Assembly (NCBI RefSeq): GCF_905235195.1
Contig: NZ_CAJOKH010000028.1
Location: forward strand, 1-47,637
DNA from: an uncultured Methanobrevibacter sp.
GTDB lineage: Archaea > Methanobacteriota > Methanobacteria > Methanobacteriales > Methanobacteriaceae
Direction of reading: 5' to 3'
Length of the DNA: 47,637 bases
Shown here: one piece after another, positions 38,930-47,205 of the stretch
How positions within the stretch are numbered: position 1 is the stretch's first letter
How the letters are laid out: each line of letters starts with the position of its first letter
Translations under genes and position numbers: made by a program
The notes under the pieces: model-generated
The model's input: only the letters and a program-made list of their open reading frames with translations
Databases searched by the model: none
What the model was told of the DNA's origin: nothing

Positions 38930-40807
38930 TTAAGTAGAATAATATAAATGTTCTGAAATTAAACCATGATTTAATAAAAGTGTTTTAAGTATTTCTTTAA
39001 TTAGGATTTCTAAATTATTTTCTCCAATATCTTTATTTCCTGGAGTCAGCGCAAAAGCACCAACAGAGGGGATTATTAAATCTGATTCTGTGAATTTTTT
39101 AGTAATGCTTCCTGGATATAATACGTAAGACCCTTCGGTTTTTAAAATAGAATCTTTATAGGTATGCATCTTGTATATATCTCCATCTTTAAAAATATAA
39201 TCTTTCTCTTCAAGGCTATCTCTTTTTTCAATTTCTTCATCTATATCTTTATTAGTTTTTTCAATTTTTGAATAAAAATCCGCTATTTCTAGTTCAGATC
39301 TGTATTTTGCATCAAAATGAATATAGTGTATGTTTTCTCCAGTGGTAATTAAAAGTGTATAATCAGGTTTAAAAGCAAGTGAATATGATTTATATCTAGA
39401 TTTATCAGAAAATCTCAAATTATAAAATAATTCTATCTGGATATCTGAATTATATAAGTTTATATTAAATTTTTTAATAGATTTTATACCTTTTTTAATA
39501 CTCATTGACCATTTGTTCTTGTTAATCTCAAAAACATCTTCAAAACTTATTTTATCAGTACTTAATTTATTTAAAACTTTCAGTAAATTGAAATAACACC
39601 AGTATTCATATAGTTCACTTAATTTTTTTTCTAATCCTTTGAATTGGTCATTTATTTCATTCCAACTTAATCTAAATGAAAATTCTAACATTAAAAAATA
39701 ATGAAAAATTTCTCTGTAACCTTCTTTTTTTTGTAAAATTTGTGAGTTAAATGGAACATAATCCATAGTAGAAATATCATTGAAGAATTTTTTAGATAAA
39801 TAATAGTTTGTTTCATCTTTAAAATCTAGTAATTTGTCTTTAATATAACCATCTTTAGAATTAAATAATAATTTCTCTATTAAATTTTGAATAAGTTCTA
39901 AAAAATATTTAAAAAATCTATTTTCTGGAATATCAATTATGTCCTCATGTTTTATTTGCTCAATTTTATATGGCATATGTCCATTAAGTTTATTTGAAAT
40001 TTCTAAATCTATTTCTGTTTTAAATAAATTGTTAGGTTTTGTAACAATATTTTTTAAGGTATTTTGATTTAGATTAGATGCAAATGATATAGGAACTGTT
40101 TCGTTATGGTTTTTTAATTGTGAATGTAAATTTTTAGATAAATATTCAAATATTGAAGGTAAATTTTCTTCTTTAAATAAATATTCTAAAAACATAAAAT
40201 CTTCATAAAATGTATTTTTTTCTTTCTTGTCCAGTTCAAATTCCTGATATAATGGGGAATTAACTTCAAAAATTAAACTTAATGCATGTTGTGATAGATC
40301 AGCAATCATTGAAGAATATTGGTTAATATAATCTATTTTTTTAGATCTAACCTCAATTGGAACTTTAATTGATAGTTTTCCATCTTTTTTAATGTCCAGA
40401 TAAGATTTACCTACATAACTTCTAAAATTTAGAGTTCCAGCTATTTTATATTTTTTATTATCTCCTAATGTGAATCTAAATGGTTTAAAATGATTATTAT
40501 TTATTTTTGTTAGAGAATATAAGACGTCATAACTTGCATCTGCATCATCTGATTCGAATAGAATTTGGTATTCTGTTTCTTCTAGAAACATTATATTTGC
40601 AAAATTTGAGGAATTATTCTGCCAGTATTGAATAGGAGTTTCATTATCTACTTCATCAACAAGGGGTATGTTTTCTAGAGTTATTAGGCTAGAAATATCA
40701 TTAGAATAATATTTATTTGCTTTATAGTCTATGGAACTAATAGTTAAAATCCCTAATTCTTTAGAGTTTTCATCTCTTAAACGAATAATAATTTTCTGTT
40801 CAATCAT
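38930..40807 (-). CDS. McrC-like nuclease with DUF2357 domain
   Basis: This is the likely nuclease subunit of a two-gene McrBC-type system. The 625-residue protein has a DUF2357-like N-terminal half. A PD-(D/E)XK_7 nuclease region follows from about residue 395: the YEYWCYFNLL helix, then KPDYTLLI (Asp482) and HFDAKYRS (Asp499, Lys501), the D...DxK active site. DIYKMHTYKDSI (about 543-554) is the usual post-catalytic helix of McrC relatives. The catalytic residues look intact. The start lies 8 bp beyond the stop of the AAA+ gene, so both are on one transcript. It probably cuts DNA when driven by the motor. The target is not known. Confidence 0.88.
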   Translation of the reverse strand: MIEQKIIIRLRDENSKELGILTISSIDYKANKYYSNDISSLITLENIPLVDEVDNETPIQYWQNNSSNFANIMFLEETEYQILFESDDADASYDVLYSLTKINNNHFKPFRFTLGDNKKYKIAGTLNFRSYVGKSYLDIKKDGKLSIKVPIEVRSKKIDYINQYSSMIADLSQHALSLIFEVNSPLYQEFELDKKEKNTFYEDFMFLEYLFKEENLPSIFEYLSKNLHSQLKNHNETVPISFASNLNQNTLKNIVTKPNNLFKTEIDLEISNKLNGHMPYKIEQIKHEDIIDIPENRFFKYFLELIQNLIEKLLFNSKDGYIKDKLLDFKDETNYYLSKKFFNDISTMDYVPFNSQILQKKEGYREIFHYFLMLEFSFRLSWNEINDQFKGLEKKLSELYEYWCYFNLLKVLNKLSTDKISFEDVFEINKNKWSMSIKKGIKSIKKFNINLYNSDIQIELFYNLRFSDKSRYKSYSLAFKPDYTLLITTGENIHYIHFDAKYRSELEIADFYSKIEKTNKDIDEEIEKRDSLEEKDYIFKDGDIYKMHTYKDSILKTEGSYVLYPGSITKKFTESDLIIPSVGAFALTPGNKDIGENNLEILIKEILKTLLLNHGLISEHLYYST

Positions 40808-40815
40808 TTAAATCA

Positions 40816-42639
40816 TTAGTTTATAAATGAAACATATCTTTGTTGAGATAATACTTTTGCCATATTTTGAAGTTTCATTGCAGAAGAGGGGTATCTTGCA
40901 TTTTCAGTTTTAATTTTAAAGTTTTTAGGGTTTTCATTGTTTTCTCTATTATTTAAGCAATTATTAAATAATTTTATTAATACATCGCCTATTGCCTTTT
41001 CAGAACCATGTAATTTTGGAAGTATTTTTTGCTTTATTTGCGCATCAAAATATCTTTGCCAGTTATTCCATTCTGTAGGGGTTTTTTCATATTTCCATGA
41101 TACAATCATAAATCTTAATATTTCATTGATGACTCTAAATCCAAAATCGAATCCAGAACTTTTAAGTGTTTTCTGAAATATTGTAAGTTCATTAGCCAAA
41201 ATATCCCATAAATTATTTCCATTATATGAGATATTAGATAATACTTCTTTTAATTCTTCAATATTTAAATCTGAAATATCAGAATCAATTAATGGTGATT
41301 GTAGATATTCAATATTTCCATTAAAGTCTTCTGTATTTATATTATTATTCATATAATCTATTGCATCTAATGTATCAAATTCGATAGTATTGGCTCTATC
41401 AAGAACCTTAGGTGAAAACATATAGGTGGTTTCATCAACATTAACTGTACCTATTAGGAATATATTTTCTGGAAGTTTTATGGTTCTATCCTTCCCATAT
41501 AAAGGTATCTCCTCTTTACTTTCTATTGCAGATAGGAAATCTGCAAAATACCTTTCAACATGTGATAAATTCATTTCATCTAAAATTAAAAAATAAGGGT
41601 TTTTACTATCATTTTCTGCTTTTTGAATAAAATCATAAGCAGGTGTAGAGTGGTATTCATTTGTAATTACATTGTAATATCCAATAATATTAGTGTTATC
41701 TGTCCAGTTAGCTCCTACAGGAACAATAATGTATTTATCATCAGCATTTTTATGTGTTTCTATTTTTTCAACATTTTCATTTGGCTTATCACAATCCCAT
41801 TTTGGTTTAAAATTTTTAAAATCTTTATTATTAATTTTTAGTTTAAGTTCAACTTTTTGACCTTTTTTTTCAGTTAAAATTTCCATTATCTTGGTTGTTT
41901 TATTAAATTTAAATCTTGGGGTAATTCGTAATTTTGCAAATGATTTGATTCCGTCAATTATTATTTTACATGGGACAAATCCTTTTTTAAATGGTAAATA
42001 ATCGAAGATTTTCATATTTAACATCCAATATCCCTTTTCATAAGCAGATTTATTTGAGTTCTGTTCGAGTAGAACATAGTTGTCAATTTCGCTATAATCA
42101 TCTAATAGTTCTTTTATTCCTTGACAATTTATTTTAATATCAATTTCAGGAGTGTTTTTATTGTATCTGCCTTTTAAATTGTTTTCATTATATAAAGTTT
42201 TCATATGATTTTTTAAATCAACACTGTCATAAAATAATTGTATTCCTATCATCATTTGTCCTTCGGTAGGAGTATCATTAATTAATATGTCTAATGGTTC
42301 TTCGCAATGTTTTAGAGGAATATAATTTTCAAAATTGCTTTTTTCTAATGTCCAACCTTGATTACTCCATGAAGAATAATTTATTTTTCCTTTTATATTC
42401 ACATATTTTTCTTTATCTTCATTAGGTTCAATTTTTGGATCAATAATTTCTGAATTTATATATTTTGCAAATAATTGAGATAATTTTGTTTTTCCCGTTC
42501 CAGAATTTCCAGTTAATATTGTAAATGGCTTTACTTTTAGAGATAAAAGGTAATTTTCTATTAATTTTTTATCAAAATAGTAACCATTAGAAATTAGGTA
42601 CCTATAAAAAGAATAAGCATTTATATTTTTATTTGACAT
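40816..42639 (-). CDS. McrB-like AAA+ motor with a large insertion
   Basis: This AAA+ NTPase is the motor partner of the DUF2357 nuclease. The 607-residue protein has Walker A GNSGTGKT at residues 44-51 and Walker B FLILDEMNLSHVERYFADFL at 350-369. Sensor I is LIGTVNVDETTYMFSPKVLDRAN. Unlike classical McrB, there is almost no N-terminal DNA-reading domain. About 230 residues (roughly 70-300) are inserted between Walker A and the VPVGANWTDNTNIIGYYN segment that normally leads to Walker B. The insertion may be the recognition domain. The ATG follows AGGTAGGG. A TATA box and an inverted repeat lie directly upstream. Confidence 0.88.
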   Translation of the reverse strand: MSNKNINAYSFYRYLISNGYYFDKKLIENYLLSLKVKPFTILTGNSGTGKTKLSQLFAKYINSEIIDPKIEPNEDKEKYVNIKGKINYSSWSNQGWTLEKSNFENYIPLKHCEEPLDILINDTPTEGQMMIGIQLFYDSVDLKNHMKTLYNENNLKGRYNKNTPEIDIKINCQGIKELLDDYSEIDNYVLLEQNSNKSAYEKGYWMLNMKIFDYLPFKKGFVPCKIIIDGIKSFAKLRITPRFKFNKTTKIMEILTEKKGQKVELKLKINNKDFKNFKPKWDCDKPNENVEKIETHKNADDKYIIVPVGANWTDNTNIIGYYNVITNEYHSTPAYDFIQKAENDSKNPYFLILDEMNLSHVERYFADFLSAIESKEEIPLYGKDRTIKLPENIFLIGTVNVDETTYMFSPKVLDRANTIEFDTLDAIDYMNNNINTEDFNGNIEYLQSPLIDSDISDLNIEELKEVLSNISYNGNNLWDILANELTIFQKTLKSSGFDFGFRVINEILRFMIVSWKYEKTPTEWNNWQRYFDAQIKQKILPKLHGSEKAIGDVLIKLFNNCLNNRENNENPKNFKIKTENARYPSSAMKLQNMAKVLSQQRYVSFIN

Positions 42640-42656
42640 ATAGACCCTACCTACAG

Positions 42657-42676
42657 AAATTGTATTACTACAATTT
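42657..42676. promoter_or_regulatory. Perfect inverted repeat next to the mcrB TATA box
   Basis: AAATTGTA and TACAATTT are perfect 8-bp arms around a 4-bp centre. The repeat touches the TATA box at 42676 and extends toward the start codon, covering roughly -25 to -5 relative to an expected transcription start near 42652-42655. A repressor bound here would block the preinitiation complex. The operator role is inferred from position and symmetry. Confidence 0.55.
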
Positions 42677-42685
42677 TTATATAAA
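42676..42685 (-). promoter_or_regulatory. TATA box of the McrBC-like operon
   Basis: TTTATATAAA is a close match to the archaeal TATA consensus. It is centred about 41 bp before the mcrB start codon, leaving room for a short leader carrying the AGGTAGGG ribosome-binding site. Confidence 0.6.
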
Positions 42686-42796
42686 CATCTATATAAAAAA
42701 TGGCTTTTTTATAAGAATTAAAGGAGTATGAATAGTTTTTTTAAAAAATTATAAGAATTGCTCTTTCTATTTGATTAAAGAAATAATATTTATATA

Positions 42797-42850
42797 GATC
42801 TATTATAAGATCAATAGATCTTCTTAGATCATATTAAGATTTTATAGATC
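42797..42850. repeat. Cluster of five GATC sites upstream of the McrBC-like operon
   Basis: GATC occurs at 42797, 42809, 42817, 42827 and 42847, each within an AGATC context and two as TAGATCTA. Five sites in 54 bp is far above expectation for DNA this A/T-rich. The cluster lies 160-210 bp upstream of mcrB. It could be a binding array or a methylation-sensitive control site. Confidence 0.5.
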
Positions 42851-42967
42851 TAATGTTTCCAATTAGACAATAAAAACATAATTTTTGATGGTATAAAATA
42901 AGGTTTCTACTTATTTAAAAAAAGTTTTTTTTAATACATAATTGTTTTATTTAATTGAGTCTAATGG

Positions 42968-44443
42968 TTACTCGCGATTATTACTCTTAATCTTGGGTTT
43001 TTCTTTAATATTCATAAAAATATAGCTTAATATTAAAACAGTAGCTGTAATTATAATATAAACAAGTAACTCAAAATTATTTGCATTTATAAGTAAATTA
43101 TATACTCCATTGCCCCACATTATAAATAAAAATACTGGTAATATATATTTGAGGATAAACATCCATGTTTTTCCTACTTTAACCTTATCATTTTCATTTA
43201 ATATTGGAATAACCTCTTCAATATCATAGAACCATCCAAATATTATACATTGAATCGCGATTAAAAGGAGAATGCAAAATTCTGTAATAAATGTATCAAC
43301 AATACCTATTAGATAACTGCTTATTCCTGTTGTAAATATTAATGATAGTATGCAACCAACTATTGACAATATGGTTACTGTTTTTTTACGAGACCAGTTT
43401 AGTTTATGGATTGTTGAATTTATCATTGGTTCAAATATTGCAATAGCAGAAGTTATTCCAGCAAATAATATTGATATAAATAATAATGGAGCAAGTATGT
43501 GGCCTATAAGTCCCATTTTATTAAAAATCATTGGGAAAACAACAAATACCAGTCCTGTACCTTCACTTATCAATTTAGTAATTGGTGTTCCAGAAGTATA
43601 GGACATATATCCGAGTATTGAAAATATTCCAAATGAGGTACATACTTCAAATGCACAATTTGCAAAGACTACAATCAAAACATTATCAGTTAATTTTGAC
43701 CCTTCAGGTAAGTAACTAGCATATGTTAATGAAATTGACTCTCCCATACTTAATGAGAAAAGAATTTGTGAGAAGGCTGCTAGCCAAATATTTACATTTA
43801 AAAGCATTGACCAATCAGGTTTTAATAATGTATTTATTCCAATATTTGCACCTGGTAGTGTTAATGCAAAAAGAATAATAAAAACCATTATACCAAATAG
43901 TAGAGGGATTAAAATCTTTGAAACTTTACCTATTCCTTCATTTAAATCTTTATGGGAAATGTACCAGACCATAATCCATGTTATTAACATAGAAATAAGT
44001 GTTGGAATAATAAAGTTTGTCATATTAGATAAATTTGAGTTTCCACCAACATTTTCTACAAAATACATTGTAGAATTACTTCCCCAGTTGAAATTTAAAC
44101 TAGAACCTAAATATACCAAATCCCAACTTATTATAACCAAATAATAGACTAGAACAAAATAAATAATTAAAACTAATGTCCAGGATAAGTACTCTAATTT
44201 AGGATTAATATTTTTTAAAATATTGGCAAATGAATCTTTATGTCTAAATCCAACGCCATATTCTAATATAAGAAATGGAATCCCCATAATTAGAATTGCA
44301 ACTAGGTATGGTATAAAAAAAGTTCCTCCACCATTGGAATAAACTACATAACTATATCGCCAAATATTACCTAATCCAACAGCTGCTCCAATCATTGAAA
44401 GAAGAAAAGTAATTCGTGAATTCCATTGATTATTTTTAATCAT
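42968..44443 (-). CDS. Neurotransmitter:sodium symporter family transporter
   Basis: This is a sodium-dependent importer of amino acids or related small molecules in the NSS/SNF family. The 491-residue protein has about 11-12 membrane helices in the LeuT arrangement. The first helix carries the conserved IGAAVGLGNIWRY, part of the substrate and Na+ site, followed by NGGGTFFIPYL. FSLSMGESISLTYASYL marks helix 6 and the following region. An in-frame TTG upstream would add four residues. The ATG at 44443 is preferred because TTGGAG sits seven bases before it. The substrate cannot be read from the sequence. It is upstream of the McrBC-like genes on the same strand but separated by their own promoter. 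Confidence 0.92.
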   Translation of the reverse strand: MIKNNQWNSRITFLLSMIGAAVGLGNIWRYSYVVYSNGGGTFFIPYLVAILIMGIPFLILEYGVGFRHKDSFANILKNINPKLEYLSWTLVLIIYFVLVYYLVIISWDLVYLGSSLNFNWGSNSTMYFVENVGGNSNLSNMTNFIIPTLISMLITWIMVWYISHKDLNEGIGKVSKILIPLLFGIMVFIILFALTLPGANIGINTLLKPDWSMLLNVNIWLAAFSQILFSLSMGESISLTYASYLPEGSKLTDNVLIVVFANCAFEVCTSFGIFSILGYMSYTSGTPITKLISEGTGLVFVVFPMIFNKMGLIGHILAPLLFISILFAGITSAIAIFEPMINSTIHKLNWSRKKTVTILSIVGCILSLIFTTGISSYLIGIVDTFITEFCILLLIAIQCIIFGWFYDIEEVIPILNENDKVKVGKTWMFILKYILPVFLFIMWGNGVYNLLINANNFELLVYIIITATVLILSYIFMNIKEKPKIKSNNRE

Positions 44444-44632
44444 TATATTCTCCAATTAAATATTTTTTAGAAATATTATAAATAGATTATCTATTTAGTT
44501 AATAGATTTTTTATTTAAAATTTTAGTTTTTTTTGAGCTTGTAAAATTTCATAGTCTTATTTTATTTTATTTTTATATGTTTTTTATGTTCAATTTTGCA
44601 TTTAAAAGTTTAGAAGTCTTAGAATTCAATTT

Positions 44633-44905
44633 TTATTTAAATAATTTCTTTATTTTTTCTGGATTTGTTTGCCTGTAATAATTTTCGATTTTATTAGATG
44701 TTTTTTCTATGTTATCATAATCCAGGTGTTCTACATAACTATGGAAATGATTGATATGTGTTTTCTTATGAAATATTTTAATACGATTGGGATAGCAATA
44801 TAATTATGTATATATTCTTTAAATTTCTCTATTTTCTTATTTTGAATTTTATCCGAAATATTTTTTAATTTCTCAGAATTTTCGTAAATACGATTTTTAT
44901 CTTTT
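44633..44905 (-). pseudogene. Decayed transposase C-terminal fragment
   Basis: Reading the minus strand, one frame gives a Lys-rich piece ending near EKFKEYIHNYIAI. After a frame change it continues as INHFHSYVEHLDYDNIEK and IENYYRQTNPEKIKKLFK before a stop at 44633. The ENYYRQT-P-KIKK pattern resembles the C terminus of DDE-type transposases common in methanobacterial genomes. There is no start codon and at least one frameshift. It marks an old insertion site between the transporter and ABC genes. The family assignment is from memory of similar proteins and is tentative. Confidence 0.5.
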
Positions 44906-44910
44906 CCTTT

Positions 44911-45087
44911 GAATATTTAAAGAAAAATAACAAAGTTCAGCAAAACATAGTTTATTCCAAAATCATTGAATTCTTAACTCAAAATAAACCCCATAATTAT
45001 TTGATGGACATAATTCTTAAAGACAACCCTAATCTAATTAAAATTGCAGATGATTGCAATTTACCAAATGGTTTTGGAATACTATAA
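44911..45087 (+). pseudogene. Gene fragment of unknown origin
   Basis: A plus-strand frame encodes about 58 residues, YLKKNNKVQQNIVYSKIIEF followed by a soluble segment ending in NLPNGFGIL and a TAA at 45085-45087. It has no start codon next to a ribosome-binding site, and it begins where the decayed transposase ends. It looks like the 3' end of a gene cut by that insertion. The family is not recognised. The ABC transporter remnant begins five bases later on the other strand. Confidence 0.35.
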
Positions 45088-45091
45088 GTAA

Positions 45092-46709
45092 TTAAATATT
45101 ACTAATCTTTACAACATTCCACTCTTTATCTAATCTTGTAAATGATGGTCCACAATTATTATGGTCTTATCATCTTTAAATGATATTAAACACTCATAGA
45201 TTGCTTTTAAAGACTGTTTATCAATGTTACTACCCACTTCATCAATTAAGATAATTTTTGGATTTCTTAATAAAACACGTGCGAGGGATATTTTTTGTTG
45301 TTCACCAGACGAAAGGTTAATATTATCTCCTGAAAGCATAGTATCAAATCCTTTAGGAAGTTTATCCAATAAATTATCTAATTTAACTTTTTTAATAATA
45401 TCCATTAATTCATTATCACTAACATTATCTTTATCTAAACAAATGTTATCTCTTAAAGTACTGTCAAAAATAAAAGGATTTGCCATAACAAAACCAACAT
45501 TTCTTCTTAAAGAAGATTCTGTAATCTCATTAATGTCGAGTCCATCAAAAAATATTTTGCCATCAGGCATCTCTATTATTTTTGTTAAAATATTAAGTAA
45601 AGTACTTTTACCACTTCCATTAGAACCACTTAAGATATTTATGCCTTTCTTGAAATTAGCAGAGAAATCTTCAAATATTACTCTATCATATTCAAAATGA
45701 ATATGTTTAATCTCAATATCTCCATTAGTAACATTTAACTGCTTATCACCCCATTGTTTAGAAGGTGCATTGTAAATCTCTCCAAGTTTATAAACAGATG
45801 GAATAGTTTGTTCTAAATTAGTTAAAAGACCCATAGAATCTGTTGAAATTTGTGAGAATGAAACTAGATATGATACAAACATTGTAACAAGTCCTAAAGA
45901 AATTTCACCAGTAATAATTAAATGTCCACCATAAAAAATTAGGATTAAACTTGGAATAAGGAAAAAAAACATCCCATCTACCATTTGTCGAGCATATAAA
46001 TGAGCCATTTGATTTTGTTTTTTAGCATACTCACCTAATATATTTTCATACCGTCCTAAAAAGAATTTATCTAAAGAATAAACATTTACAAAATTAATAT
46101 TTCCAAATATGGTCTTAATCACTGAATAAATACTAGAAAAAATCTCAAGTTGCTCTTTAGAAATTCGTCTGATTTTTTTTGAAATAAAATATGAAACCAA
46201 GAATATTATTACTATAGGAATAAAAGCAACGAAAGTTAATCTAAAATCCATAATTAATAGAGTTATAATGATTAATATAACTTGAAGTACATTTTTTATT
46301 AATGAAGGAATAGTTGAAGAAATTAAAATATTTGAAAATCTTAACACATCAGTCAAACTATTAGTAATCTCACCAACACCATATTTTTTATTATTATTAA
46401 TTGATTTAAGAAAATATATTCTACTTTGCTCAAAAAACAATTTTCCACGTAAAAACATTTTAAAATACGATCCGAAATATTGAAAAACGGCTGATAAAAT
46501 TGCAACTATAATAACAACATTTAATAACAAGTAGAATTTTGAATACTGTTGATAAGGAATAACTGAATCAATTATATATTTAGTAAATAATGGTATTAGG
46601 AATGTAAATAAAGACCCAATTAAATCTAAAGTAACTATTAAAATAATCCATTTTTTTGCTCAAGAATATATTTAATTAAAAAGTCTTTATTTTTATATTC
46701 ATGCTTCAT
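45092..46709 (-). pseudogene. ABC exporter half-transporter with two frameshifts
   Basis: The product would be an ABC half-exporter of about 539 residues, with a six-helix membrane domain and a C-terminal ATPase. The main open frame is 45130-46530. Its ATPase has Walker A GSNGSGKST, signature LSSGEQQKISLARVLL, and Walker B KIILIDEVGSN. The true start is probably ATG 46709 behind GGAG. That frame (MKHEYKNKDFLIKYILEQK) breaks at a run of seven A near 46660, and one extra A would join it to the rest. The tail also shifts near 45140. One extra T would turn DHHLQD-stop into a natural end, TRLDKEWNVVKISNI, stopping at 45092. Both lesions are in homopolymers, so sequence error is possible. Cargo is unknown. 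Confidence 0.8.
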
Positions 46710-47205
46710 TAGTATTCGCTCCAAATTTGATATTTTCTAATAGATTTAAAATATAAACTTTACACTCAAAATCAATATTTATAACATCAGCATATTATGT
46801 ATTAAGTTAATACTCATATATAATATTACTCAATTATCGGACACTTCTGTTATTCATTCGTAAATTAAGTTTAAAGTGTTATATTAAACTTCTTTATTTT
46901 TTTATTTTGATTGATCTCTTGAATCGCACTTATTGACAGTTACCTGCAGATTTTACAGAAAGACATGTCCCACATCCATTTTCGATAAAAAAGTATGTTT
47001 TATATATGTACTTTTGTATCTGAGTGATGATTGCGTAAATGAAGGATTGCCTTCTGATATTTAAGAACTAGCATTAAATTGTTTTTTATAATAAACCAAC
47101 TTTCAATTTTTGTAGTATTTATGGGGAGGGTACTTTGTAACCTTTTCAAAATCATCAAGACACTTTTAAAGCACCGACCATAATTATTTTAGGGGTCTGG
47201 ATTTT
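46710..47205. other. Spacer between the ABC and transposase genes
   Basis: No intact gene is seen in 496 bp. Composition is less A/T-rich around 46920-47060 than in other spacers. A stop-to-stop minus frame at 46930-47067 would encode a Cys-containing peptide (NGCGTC...GNC) but lacks a start codon. It looks like a relic of a lost gene. Confidence 0.5.

Larger units (their letters stand above)
42640..42967. other. Upstream region of the McrBC-like operon
   Basis: The 328-bp spacer follows the end of the NSS transporter gene. It holds a TATA box, a perfect inverted repeat and a cluster of GATC sites, each annotated separately. No ORF is seen. Confidence 0.6.

Noticed and set aside
45224-45700. 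Plus-strand 158-residue ORF opposite the ABC ATPase domain
   Set aside because: It is antisense to the Walker A, signature and Walker B motifs of the transporter.
46930-47067. Ribosomal peptide precursor exported by the adjacent ABC transporter
   Set aside because: The frame lacks any start codon and ribosome-binding site, so only a relic can be claimed.
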